Part shown: piece after piece, positions 27,341 to 37,623 of the stretch
Position numbering within the stretch: position 1 is the first letter of the stretch
How the letters are laid out: every line of letters starts with the position of its first letter
Assembly: GCA_003427395.1 (NCBI GenBank)
Contig: BFEA01000159.1
Location: forward strand, 421,857-466,475
Reading direction: 5' to 3'
From: Chara braunii
Lineage: Eukaryota > Streptophyta > Charophyceae > Charales > Characeae
Length of the DNA: 44,619 bases
The notes under the pieces: model-generated
The model's database searches: none
Seen by the model: only the letters and a program-made list of their open reading frames with translations
Told to the model about the DNA's origin: nothing
Position numbers and translations under genes: made by a program

Positions 27341-29079
27341 ACCCACGCCGGCGGCCTTCGAAATCTTCCCTTCCCCTATTTTGTGCAGACTTGGCCTGGC
27401 ACCAGCCTGGCCAACCCGCCCGGCCGGGTCTACCGGGCGGGACCCGTGCGAGTCGAGGCGACCATTGCCGCACGGCTGGTAGTTTGTATTTTGAAATAGT
27501 GCTGTACAATACTCGTTACAGCAGGCTGTTGGTCGGTAGGTGTTATTCGGAATCAGATTGTTTGTATAGGACAGTAGGAGAGAAATGGTAGGTATAAGTA
27601 CTGAGAACTTGTTTGAGCTTCATGGACTGCGTCCGGGGATCGGTTTGGACGAGAGTGCCTTGCCCGGCCCCACATGGCTGCGGTAAACATGTAAGGGACG
27701 CCGGACCCGTTTTCCGGCTATGAATATAATGGATGGTTTGGGGTTGGAGGGGGGGGGAGAAAAAAAATATTTGTCAAATCAGCAAGTGCTCCTGGGCCAC
27801 TCTGGTAATGTAGGCTTTAAGTTTTAACCAATACAGGCCCCATCTATTCTGGGGGACAGTCGTCCAGTTGCTTATCACCAGCAAGCATCAGACACAGGTT
27901 CAGACAGACTTAGAGGGACGAAGAAAAAGAGAGAGGGCTGAAAGGGGCAAGGAGAAGCCAGGGTATGGGATGTGGGTAAAGATGCAAGCCAGGGAAAGAA
28001 CAGCATAGAGTAAGATTCCAAAGCCTTTCCCCTGCTGCGACCCCAGCCACCAGGATCAGGGGGGGCTGCATAGAGGGTCATGGCCTCCTAAGGAGTCCTT
28101 TTTTATTTTTTATTTTTTTAGGGTCTCCTAAGGAGTCCTAAATGCCTTTTAGTTAAAATTGAAATATTTTCTTGGCGTGATGAAATTGAGTTTTTTTTTG
28201 CATGGATTTGGGCCAGATTTTGGATGTATCGCAGATGCCGTACCTTCATCTTACAGTTGATTGAACTTGATTCTTTTGGATGTATCTAGTCGCTTATACG
28301 ACCAGATTAGCATATGTTCATTGGAGGATGCTTAAACCAGAACATGGTCAGTTCACTCATTGGAGGATTATCAAATCACAACACCCTCCGAAGCTCAATT
28401 TCGTCATGCCAGAAAAATATTTCAAGTTTAACTAAATGGCACAGGACCTTCTTGAGGCCCTTCTAGTGAGGCCGTCATGCTGGCCAGGAAAGTTCTATGC
28501 AGTATCCAGGCGCACAGCGTAAGCGATCCTAGAGGGAAGAGGCCAGGGACCGTGTCATGTATGAAGCCATCGCGGCATACCAAAATTATGTTGACTTTTA
28601 CCTATTCTCGCCTTGGAGGATGCTTAAACCAGAACATGGTCCGTCTCGCTTAGACAAGACATTTATCCTTTCCAGGCTAATTCGCCGATTCCCCAACACC
28701 TTGGTACTTTACATGCCAACCAGATGGAGCCTCCCCAAGCATGCTAGTGGTGTCTGCTCTTATCAGCACCTCTAGCATTTACTTGGGTTGTTTGTATTAA
28801 AAAAAAAAAAAAAAGGAAAAGAAAAAAAAACATGCCAACCTCTTGCCCTCGCTGACAGATCCTGACCGATCACCGTGCAGCCCTTCACCTAGTACCTCCT
28901 ATTTAGAGTCTCTTTCAAATTGCACACCTAACAACTTCCCTATACAAAATTAGCACCTATTTCTGCCTTCCTGTCCCCAAAACCTACTTTTATGTACAGA
29001 TCTCTCAGCCTGTTTCCACTTTTGCAATGTTTTCCAGCTTTTTTCTTTCTCAGACTTACAGCCCCAGGACCAGGCTGCT
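27341..29079. other. no gene recognised
   Basis: Short frames only. A phrase GGATGCTTAAACCAGAACATGGTC is repeated near 28326 and 28617. An A-run lies at 28799-28814. The hairpin-ended derivative at 28722-28780 is listed separately. Confidence 0.4.
28722..28780 (+). repeat. internally deleted derivative of the 10569-11520 repeat
   Basis: AGATGGAGCCTCCCC is followed within a few bases by a hairpin (TGCTAGTGGTG through CACCTCTAGCA) and then an A-run. These are the two outer ends of the ~950-bp copy with the whole interior missing. One substitution in the hairpin loop side differs from the other copy while pairing of the stem base is kept. Confidence 0.65.
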
Positions 29080-29147
29080 NNNNNNNNNNNNNNNNNNNNN
29101 NNNNNNNNNNNNNNNNNNNNNNNNNNNNNNNNNNNNNNNNNNNNNNN
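29080..29147. other. assembly gap (68 N)
   Basis: A run of undetermined bases. Single N positions also occur at 4380, 31740 and 37477. Confidence 1.
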
Positions 29148-29269
29148 TTTTGTTCATCGAAGCAAGCTACATTCTTCTCTCAATTTCACCTCACACTACC
29201 TACCCACCACTACTCCTAATTATAGTCCTACGGGAAACCTTGTAGCAGCCAGAACCGTGTTCACGAGAG

Positions 29270-29550
29270 AACATGTGGGGGCTGCTCCTGACCTGCAGGT
29301 GGGCGATACCGGCCAGGGGACAGCTGGTAACATCAGGGACCATGCGAATGGGCCCAATCCCTGCACCTCCCCTCACTGACAGGTCCCCTCCCCTACGAAC
29401 ATCAGCAGACTCTGCTTGCTCAATGCCGATCGGGGGATCCAGTGGTCTATCTTTAGGTGGCGGGCGTCAAAGCATGCCCCAGGAAGGTACACGAGGCCAA
29501 TGGGGATTGAACCCACAACCTCCTGCCTTACCAACTGAGCTCGTCACTAC
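29270..29550 (-). repeat. tRNA-like head, SINE candidate
   Basis: Read on the - strand, GAGCTCAGTTGGTAAGGCA resembles a tRNA D-arm/A box, and GTGGGTTCAATCCCCA resembles the T-arm/B box. The distance between them is too short for an anticodon arm, so it is not a working tRNA. Downstream on the - strand is ~220 bp of unique body. The combination suggests a tRNA-derived SINE. Confidence 0.45.
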
Positions 29551-30588
29551 CCTAGAAGGGGGGGAAGGATTTTTCAAAAAGAAAAAAACGAAGTCCACGC
29601 CTCTCCCCCCCCCCACCCCCCCAAAGTTCAACCAAGAAAACCAGAAGCGAAACTTGAGACAAAAGACATCTATATCCTAGCAAACACGGCTACTAGACAC
29701 GGACCACCAGTACTTGGCGCAGCTATAGGCTGCGGGAAAAAAAATGGAGTAGAAACGTTTCTAGTGGGATGAATTTGGGTGCTCCTCTAGTGGCCCGTAT
29801 GTTTCCTAAAATCGTGGCTTGTATACAGGCACAACTTTAGGAAGTACTGCTGGTTAAACATTTTAAGGGTATGATTCAACAGTGCGCCTGTAAACAAAAA
29901 ACCGGAAAGGCCCTTGTTACAAGGTTAAGCGACGAACAGGATGTAATAGAAAATTTGGAACCCACAGGCCCGATGTTATTTGCTTGGAATATCTCAACCT
30001 ATCAAACACACAATCGGTATATGTAATTGACTAGCTTCAAGTATGGCCATGGAATTCTGATTTGCATTCATTATCACCAAGCAGTCTGGAATATCGTTTG
30101 TAACAATTCCTTCTTTGGGGAACTTTTCCCACACGTGCGCTGAAACGGGCTGCACCACAACGCCAAGAACCAATGGCGGACTGCCCGGGAAAAAAAAAAA
30201 AAAAAAGGATTTCAAAATGACCGACTTTCTGACCGAGGGGTAGGGGTTGGGCGGCTTTTGCAGAACCGGTTGGTGGAAGCGGCTGCACACGCGGCGGTGC
30301 GGACACGCAAGCGGCAAAGAGAAGAAACAGCCGAGTTTTTTTTCCTGTCGTCAACTGTGGAACCGTGTGGGATCCCCGCGAATCACCCAAAGCAACCTCA
30401 CTACGCCTACTAGTCAGATCAGACCCTAACAGTGAATAAGGGGTCTCATTCCTCCCTGTAATTCGGCATACTGTTGCATTAGCACCCCAAACATAAGGGT
30501 GCCAAACTGCTCCTCCCTCCTAACTGTTGCGGAAAATATTCCCCAGATCCTCCATAATTTGATATCATCCCCCGCTGCATTCCGCATT
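29551..30588. other. no gene recognised
   Basis: It holds a C-run near 29604-29622 and an A-run near 30190-30206. Short - strand frames are present without recognised motifs. Confidence 0.4.
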
Positions 30589-30966
30589 CTATGAGAAGTC
30601 CACCTGGATGGGAAGCCGGTTGTTCTCCATCGCCTGTTCCCTCGACACCTGCATGGTGTACACCTTGCCCTGACGTATCTGCTCATTCTGTAGGGTCCAT
30701 AGTATAGCGTACAGGACTGCAGCACCAACCACCGCTGCAGCAACAAACATCTGATTGTCCTTTCTGGGCACCTTCATCAGTGAGCCCAGCAGTATGTGAG
30801 TGCCATTTTCTGCTGTCACCGCCAACGGAAATTGTCGGCCATTCTGCTGCCCACCATTCCCAAAAGGCCTTGACCAGTGGGAACTGGGTGAAACATGTGA
30901 GATTGCTCCATTTTCATCAAGATGAGTGTGGACATCATCATGTTTAATCCAGAATCCATATGTCAT
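30589..30966 (-). CDS. in-frame continuation after the receiver exon: 125-codon tail with a membrane segment
   Basis: The frame is the same as the receiver exon, separated only by the TAA at 30985 and six sense codons. It encodes a polar stretch with HDDVHTHLDENG, a hydrophobic segment (MFVAAAVVGAAVLYAILWTL) and a charged C-terminus ending IQVDFS, then TAG. No family is recognised. Possibilities are a C-terminal extension of the second receptor cut off by a nonsense change (or assembly error), an alternatively spliced last exon, or an independent small membrane protein. The shared frame and spacing favour the first. Confidence 0.45.
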   Translation of the reverse strand: MTYGFWIKHDDVHTHLDENGAISHVSPSSHWSRPFGNGGQQNGRQFPLAVTAENGTHILLGSLMKVPRKDNQMFVAAAVVGAAVLYAILWTLQNEQIRQGKVYTMQVSREQAMENNRLPIQVDFS

Positions 30967-30984
30967 GATCGTAGTCGCAGCAAA

Positions 30985-31352
30985 TTACACAGTGTCTTTC
31001 CCAGCTGTTAGTCTACACACTGGCTTGGCCACCACTCCATCAAAACCTCGTGCCGCACACCACACTTTCACCGCAAACTCTGCCAAAGCGCCAACTATAA
31101 GAATGAATGTCTTCAGACTCTTCACTCTTCGTTGCTGAGTGAAGAAGTCCTGGATTCCCTCCAGCTCTCGGTACATTTCTGGTGGTCTTGGGTCGCCCAT
31201 GTCAACCAGGATGGCACTGTAGCAACGATCTTTGCAGCTGAGGTCCTGAAGATGATGTACACACTGAAACACTGAGTGCAGAGTCTCAAAAATGCACCCA
31301 AGAGACTCGACAACTTCTACAAGAAGATGACAACTGCTGGGGTTCTCATCAC
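30985..31352 (-). CDS. receiver-domain exon of a second ethylene-receptor-like gene (partial)
   Basis: Read on the - strand, the exon follows GGGTGCAG|GTGATGAG, entering in phase 1 exactly as the last exon of the first receptor gene. The protein starts DENPSSCHLLVEVVESLGC (ETR1 DENGVSRMVTKGLLVHLGC) and continues with ILVDMGDPRP, where the phospho-acceptor Asp is present. It then has FFTQQRRVKSLKT (ETR1 KFTKQRHQRP) and FDGVVAKPV with the active-site Lys. The conserved Ser/Thr position appears to be Gly. The frame stops at TAA (30987-30985) ten residues after KPV, earlier than the usual last helix. Kinase and membrane exons are not visible upstream; a retrotransposon begins about 590 bp away. 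It is tail-to-tail with the complete gene. Confidence 0.75.
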
Positions 31353-31654
31353 CTGCACCCACTCAGACATGTCCATGAAACCCGAAGTACTTCTGTCATT
31401 CTTCTTTGCAGTCGTCAGAATAACCATAGAATGTTTCAGAAACTCAGCGATTCAAACGAGCGGGCAATGAAATCGCAAGATAACACGAGGTAGGTTATTT
31501 GTACCACTGCACAAAGAGAGTTGGAGCAGTCAGGGACAGTTAGTCAGTGGAGAAGGGGCGAGCAGGAGAAAAGTATTCTGCAGGATCCAAACTGAACTGG
31601 ATACTGTGCTTTGCGGTCGATGATTCCCCATTAATGCACTGCGCGTGTGCGCGC

Positions 31655-31739
<85 letters not shown>

Positions 31740-31740
31740 N

Positions 31741-31827
<87 letters not shown>
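31655..31827 (+). repeat. (GT)n microsatellite
   Basis: About 170 bases of GT with one undetermined base at 31740. The tail that follows (31840-31944) matches 42700-42810, so the microsatellite belongs to the repeat described at 41322-43860. Confidence 0.95.
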
Positions 31828-31828
<1 letters not shown>

Positions 31829-31944
31829 AATGAGAGACAAAACCCCCACGAGAACAGTCAAGCAGATAAGATACATACCAAGAAAATAAATAGTCCACTT
31901 CATATGGCATGACCAAAACAAAGCAAACAAGCAGAAGCTAAAAG

Positions 31945-32988
31945 TGTGAGGAACGAGCCCTCAAGTGGCCCTATCAGACATCACATTGTTCTGGGCTAAG
32001 GCCCCAGCAAGCCAAGTGCCCGCCCTAAGTGAAGGCGGGCCCGAATATTCGTCACAGGCCAAATTCGACATTTCCATATGTGGGTATTCAGGCTCTTGCA
32101 GCGCGTCAGTTGGTTGAGTGAACGCGCGAGCCTCACTAAGCTGCGTCGTACAGTTGGCCAGGCCACGAAAGTTGTGCCTGGGCATATACACAAAGCAGGG
32201 CCGATACATTGAGAAGCAGGCCGTCGCCTTTGGGAAAAGCAATACTGCGGGCGCATCTATCAGGGGGCCCTGCGCAGATACAGCCAACAGCCAGGCCGTG
32301 CCCAACTTAAAAGGGCCCAGGCCCTCAACTGTAAGTCTCGGGCCTGGGCACTGGGGCCCAACCGGAAGCTTCTATAAGCTTCCAGCCAGGCCACACGTGG
32401 CATCCAAGAGGCTGACACTTCCATAAAGGAAGTGAGGCAGCCCAGGCCAGACACACTGTCCAGCGCTGGCAATGCGGAAGTGCTGCTGCGCTTCTGCTTG
32501 ATGCTGCGCTTCTGCTTGATGCTGCGCTAAGCGGGGCGCAGGCGGCCAAAGCCGGGCTGCTAGGCGCCAGGGGGTACAGCGGATGATCGGGTGGACTTCA
32601 AGGAGTGAGGTGCTGTGTGGGGTAATCAAGGTCTGATTGAGGGTGACGAGACACGTACCTCGTACATGAGGAGAGGTCGCCGATGGTGTTGACAGTCATG
32701 TACATTGGTCTTCGTGAGCCGAAGTGATCCTGTTGTGTGAACCAGCTGTAGAGTAGGATAGTGTGGTAGAGTAGGCTGGGCGCTGTGCGCCAGACAGAGA
32801 GAGCGACTCTGGATACTGTGTTGGTGTGGCCTACGGGCTTGGACATTGGCTCAATACTTCATTGTATTGCTCTTTATGGATGGTTTCTCGGTGCATTTGT
32901 ACTCTTTATTTGGGATACTACTACTTGCTCAGCTGTGTGATTTCGCAACTTGGTTTTATGTATATCGCTCACTCTCATTTTCCTTGCA
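31945..32988 (+). repeat. 5' LTR (1044 bp)
   Basis: Starts TGTGAGGAACGAG and ends CCTTGCA, two bases before the primer site. It contains a hairpin CCCGCC-CTAAGTGAA-GGCGGG near 32020-32040. It is ~310 bp longer than the 3' LTR: the segment from about 32213 to 32528 is absent there. Confidence 0.88.
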
Positions 32989-32990
32989 AT

Positions 32991-33003
32991 TTGGTATCAG
33001 AGG
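32991..33003 (+). promoter_or_regulatory. primer binding site, initiator tRNA-Met type
   Basis: TTGGTATCAGAGG follows the LTR end after two bases. TGGTATCAGAGC is the complement of the plant initiator tRNA-Met 3' end; the last base seen differs. Confidence 0.85.
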
Positions 33004-33221
33004 TGGTGATGATCGCGGCTTACCTGGCACCGGCGACATTGTGACTTGGTGCGCTGACGATGCTTCATGCGCAGTGAGGATACTTTGCGCTGGTTTAATA
33101 GCGGGGCCTAGGTAGAGAGGCCGGCCGCTGGAAGGCTATGGCGACAACGGGTGTATGGATGATGATGAGAGTATGCTGAATTGGCATTTTGGCTGAGGTG
33201 GCACTACATTGCGTTGTGGGT

Positions 33222-33379
33222 GGTACCGAGGCTATAAGCTGCTCCTAAAATCATTCCAATGGCTGCTAATGTTGCCACGTTGAGCGCAACTTGAAAAGGG
33301 CCTACTAAAATAAAAAACTCACCAATAAAGCTACTAGTGCCTGGCAGACTAATATTGGCTAAAGTAAAAAACAGGAAAA
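33222..33379 (-). pseudogene. nad4: mitochondrial nad4 fragment
   Basis: Reverse-strand translation gives [20 protein letters not shown], then ILVGPFQ, LNVATLAAIGMILGAAYSL. This is the conserved quinone-side region of NADH dehydrogenase subunit 4 (LPGTSSFIGEF and GMILGAAYS are hallmarks). It lacks both ends of the gene and lies in the retrotransposon leader, so it is a nuclear copy of mitochondrial DNA, not a gene. Confidence 0.85.
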
Positions 33380-33415
33380 TAGTACTGTAAATTTAGATTT
33401 TAACAATTCTCTAGT

Positions 33416-33495
33416 TGCGGAGAAAAAGATAGGAAAGATTACTCAAATTATTGGACCTGTTATGGATATGTCTTTCTTGTCAGGACAAATGCCTT
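33416..33495 (+). pseudogene. atpB: chloroplast atpB 5' fragment
   Basis: [18 protein letters not shown] followed by MSFLSGQMP matches the N-terminal beta-barrel of the ATP synthase beta subunit ([12 protein letters not shown] type). The match ends abruptly after about 25 residues. Because the mitochondrial beta subunit is usually nuclear-encoded in plants, a plastid source is likelier. Confidence 0.65.
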
Positions 33496-33867
33496 GGCAA
33501 CTGCGACCTGGATGGACGCCGTGTGAATGATCAATCAAATCTGTGTGCTCTATCTTCGAGGATATTCTCAAATTAATACAAATATCAAGTACCAAGTTAC
33601 AAATCTGTTTGGCCAAACAATAAGGTCCATTCACACCGAGAATCCAATCTTTCTCATATCGAACATAATAGACTCGAACTTGTTCAATTATGAAATCACT
33701 ACAAAAGTACGATAATTCTGTTTAACAACGAGACGAACACGACTTATTCGACGTCGTTGAAAATACTCGTAGTGAAGAAGATGGGAAAAAAAACGGCCCG
33801 GATCTTATCTTCACTGGCGATGTGTTTGATGGAGTGGAAAGAAAGGTACAAGGGGCGTCTTTGCTTT

Positions 33868-33938
33868 GGATTGATGTCTGAGTGGTTGAAGGTATCAGTC
33901 TTGAAAACTGACATATTACAAAATATCGGGGGTTCGAA
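33868..33938 (+). pseudogene. trnS-UGA: truncated organellar tRNA-Ser(UGA)
   Basis: The D-arm region TCTGAGTGGTTGAAGG and the anticodon arm TCAGT-CTTGAAA-ACTGA (anticodon TGA) are present. A long variable arm and the start of the T-arm (GGGGGTTCGAA) follow. The 3' side of the T-stem and the acceptor stem are missing, so it cannot be a working tRNA. Plastid or mitochondrial origin is undecided. Confidence 0.65.
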
Positions 33939-33942
33939 GTGG

Positions 33943-34075
33943 TTAATGAAGATTTAAAGCGTCATTTAGGTAAATACATATTAGAATAGTAAAAACATAA
34001 GCTTGTAATACAGCAACACCTAACTCTAACCCAGTTAATGCGAAAACAATGAGAAAAGGTGCAAGATGAGCTAAA
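33943..34075 (-). pseudogene. atp6: mitochondrial atp6 3' end fragment
   Basis: Reverse-strand translation gives [20 protein letters not shown], then [17 protein letters not shown] and a stop. This is the highly conserved C-terminus of ATP synthase subunit a, including the essential Arg/Leu-Glu helix region, and it ends at the normal stop codon. Similarity starts abruptly; the open frame reaching 34179 upstream is not recognisable as atp6. Confidence 0.85.
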
Positions 34076-34189
34076 TACATGATACCTCCCATAGACAAGC
34101 GGTCATCGAAATGCACATCAGCCCAATTGGTGAGAAATCTGTGGTTGGGGGCAGCTATCTCCAGGTACGTTGTTCCCATTCCTTATCTA

Positions 34190-35106
34190 CCCTCTCAATC
34201 TCTTCTTACCGTGGGGAAGTGAGTCCAACTTGAGTGTCCTTTCTTTGGTGAGGAGTCGTGTGCGCTCTATCTTGAGAGACAACATTCTTCCCGGTGGCGC
34301 ATCTAGCAGGAGAGGGCGGTGCCTCTGAAGGGCCCTGGTCGAAGCACGGGTCACGGTCACCATGCCAACCCATGGGTATTAGTACCCGCAGGCCATGCTG
34401 CTTTGTCCATTGAGGCTCTTTGCTGCGCTGATAAAAGGGGTGTGCGGACTGACCAGTCCTATTGAGACGCTCCAAGACCGTTTATAAACATTTCTGGTCG
34501 GGGTCTGAACTTCCACTGGCTGTGATTGTCGTCCTGTTTGCGACGTTAAATAATTCCTGAGGAGATGGGGGCTCTCCTTGAATCCCTCCTAATCAGCCAG
34601 AGTCAGACATAAGGCTCGTTGCACGCGAGGGTAAACAAAGGGGCAGGCTGGTCATAAGCATACTTCTTAGGCACAGGGGTGGGTTGTGGTTGCACACCTT
34701 AGACACCGCAGCTTGGTGATGCTCACAGGTACGGATACAGGGGAAGGGGATTCCAATTGTGAACTCAACTGTACATCACTGACATATCCATTGTGCATAC
34801 ATCTGTTCACACTAGTCCAAGTTTTATTTTTGATTAGTTGGTTGACTGACTACTGACACCTAACAGACAGACTAGAGTAGGACTGTAATCTACCATAGTC
34901 AGTTCTTCTCAAATCTTATGTGCAAACTAATCAGAATAAGAGTTAGACAATGTCTACAGTTTGTGTAGATGTTGTTGATGCCGCTTGACTAGTAGGCTAG
35001 GTAAATCGCCAGACATTCATTTATTTGTTTATTTTTAGATCCGGTTAGACGTATGCTGCGGTAGGTTCCAGCGAGGACATTAGTGCAGACAACGTCTGCC
35101 TAACCT
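34190..35106 (+). other. retrotransposon leader, remainder
   Basis: No gene is recognised. The part at 34190-34620 differs in texture from the rest and may be further captured sequence of unknown source. The part from about 34640 leads into gag. Confidence 0.4.
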
Positions 35107-36920
35107 ATGAGTGGATCAGAGGGTGGTGAGGGTGCAGATAACGATAGGAGGTTAACAAGACTATCATCCCTTAGAATTCCTAGAGTGTTCCAGACCTTAC
35201 AACCGGGAGAAGAGAGAAGGTTAAGGGCTGAAGTTAGGGCCCGTAATCTTGAGGCTGCAAGAGAAGCAGCAACGACTAGATCTGTAGCAATGGCTACTTC
35301 CGCAGCATCTGCTGTGAACTCAACGGGTCAAGGGAAAGGCATGCCGACCAGTTCACAGTCAATCTCCAGTACGTCAAGGTTTGGCACTAGTCAAATGGCG
35401 GGCTCGGAGTTCAGCTCGCCGCCTCTAGCACCCGGGAGCAGATGGAGCTCCAACAAGTAGAGAGGATCCGCTTAAGGTTAGAGGAGGAACTTAGACAGGC
35501 TACTAAAAGAGAGAAAGAGATCAAAGAAAGAAGTGTCAGATTAGAGGGCAGGGAGGCAGACATGGCTGCGCTAGAGGCATTAGAGGACTCTGCACTTAAC
35601 ACTACAGGAAAGATCCTGAAGGCAAGTGTCCTATCCATGCATGCGTACATAGACAGTAAAATGGACGCAATGCAGGATACTCTAGACCAGATTCTGCAAG
35701 CGCTGCATAAGCCAGGGATCTGGCCAGCAGCTTTACCATCACTGCCACTCTCAGCGATGACAGGCCTCTATGCAGCTCAATCAGGACCACCACCAAGTGT
35801 ATCATCAACAGTAGCTCTATCTCAAACTGTTGCTTCTTCATCTTCTGGTCCAGCGACTGTTGCTACACCACAGTCGCCACCTGTCTCACAACAGGGACAA
35901 CAATATCCTTGGCACCCCAAGACCCCACTGAACCCACCTGCAACCTTCTCAGGAGATAAGAAGGATGAGGCTCTCGACACATGGTTGAGAACGGTGCCAG
36001 TGTGGGTAAGGGCAAAGAGGACATTGGTAGAAGAGGAGGTGATTACTGTTGCATCCTACTTAGAGGGTTCAACAGCCCGTTGGCTAAACGAATTGGTAGC
36101 TTCAAAGGGCTTCGGCAGGAACATGCATGATTGGGCGCAGACCCACACATTAGAAAGCTTTATGGACTTAGTGGAGGCTTGTTGGCACAACCCTCAGCAG
36201 GCACAAATTGCCACTGATGGGTTCTTGAAATTTGATACTAGAAAGTACAAGTCTGTGCGGGAACTCACCACAGTCGTAGAGCGCCTGATCGTCGTCCCGG
36301 GAGTGGAGTACAATCCACAGGTCTTGCTGACCATGTTCCTGAGATGTCTTCCCACAGACATTAGGAATTTATTAGCCAGCGAGGCTCGCAGAGAGTATTA
36401 CACTTTTGAGTCATTCAGCAAGAAGGTCCTAGACTTAGAGGCTACGCTGGGTGGAACTAAAACCCCTTCTACGGATGGGAGAAAGAAGAAGACTGCACAA
36501 GAGTGGAAGAAGAAGGGTAGTTGATTGATGATGGTTGATTCCGATGGGAATCAAACCGAGATCGATGATGTTTCCGACCTTGTGGAGAGTTCAGAGTTTG
36601 ACGGCGAGGAGAGTTTTGAGGGTAGCAACCGCGCCGCTGTAGTCAAGACTAAGGCAGCTGGCCGCGGCAAGGGCGCTCAACAAAGGAGTCAGGGGCAGGC
36701 CGCTAACCCAAACAAAATAGCTGCTTGGGTTAGAGCAGGTCTGGATCAAGAAGTGTGGCGGGATCGTTGGTCTCGTGGTGCTTGCATTAACTGCGGTGAG
36801 TATGATCACACACAGTTCAAATGCAAGAACTTGAAGGTCTTGCAGAAGATCCCTCCTAAAGGTGGGTTTCCTTCTTCTCAATCTGGGGCCTCTACGAGCT
36901 CCAACTCGGGAAACACTTAG
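35107..36920 (+). pseudogene. retrotransposon gag, broken by a frameshift and a stop
   Basis: The reading frame starts at 35107 (MSGSEGGEGA). It shifts near 35410-35440 into the frame holding a coiled-coil (RIRLRLEEELRQATKREKEI) and the capsid-like region (PATFSGDK, LDTWLRTV, ARWLNELV, LLTMFLRCLP). TGA at 36522-36524 interrupts, but the same frame resumes to 36920 with a CCHC zinc knuckle (CINCGEYDHTQFKC). Gag packages the element's RNA. Two lesions make the copy defective. Confidence 0.85.
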
Positions 36921-37161
36921 GGCTAGTAGAAGTTATAGCTGCTTCTACTCTCGTTGAAGCGGGTGATGTAGCCTCCCTGTTTCAAGAGATGGCCAAAGCT
37001 ATTGACTCCTTAGTCACCCCGCAGACGCATCCGGACCCAACTATACTCTGTACGTTGGATGTGTCTAAGGCCTTAGAGGACCTTCAAGGTGAGTGGTCGG
37101 CAAGGGACCCTCGTGAGTCCTGGGTGGCACTGAGTAGAGGTCCTAGAGGGAGCACTTCGTT

Positions 37162-37617
37162 GTGGAAGTTGATGTGGGTGGTCGCAAGTGCGGCGCCTTC
37201 GTAGACATTGGCTCCACACGAAACTTCATAAGTAGCAACTATGTTGACAGACTGTGCCTAAAGGACCGGGTGCAGCGCCTTAGTAGACCGGAAGCATCTA
37301 CTTTGGCCAACAAAGAGCGCATGATGGTGGAGGACTACGTTAAAGATGTAGTCTGCACCTTCTCCTACCCACGAGGAGAGATAAACCATAAGATATCATT
37401 CCTGGCGAGCGACGAGTTGCCCTTTGACATATTATTGGGCATGTACTACCTCGAGGTTGCCAAGCCCCAGTTTGACNGGGACAAGAAGGTGTTGAAGCAC
37501 GAGTTGCCTAGTGGGAGAACCGTGAGACTGACCAAGTACAAAGCCAGTAGGTTAGTAGACTCCTATGGGTGCTTATGCGCATCTGCCTTTTATAATTATT
37601 ATAAACAGAACCAATAG
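37162..37617 (+). pseudogene. retrotransposon aspartic protease region
   Basis: VDVGGRKCGAFVDIGSTRNF aligns with the usual ALVDSGATRNFI. The catalytic D-S/T-G triad reads D-I-G, which should inactivate it. The second conserved stretch FDILLGMYYLEV matches the typical DVILGMDWL. One undetermined base lies at 37477. A TAG at 37615-37617 separates it from the RT frame, which continues in the same phase. The 36921-37161 gap is out of frame with both neighbours. Confidence 0.8.
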
Positions 37618-37623
37618 GAAGGA

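Noticed and set aside
31631-31930. Thr-His and Val-Cys repeat proteins
   Set aside because: They are translations of the (GT)n microsatellite.
33943-34179. Functional nuclear atp6 gene
   Set aside because: Only the last ~40 residues match, without targeting sequence or the earlier helices; it is flanked by other organelle scraps.
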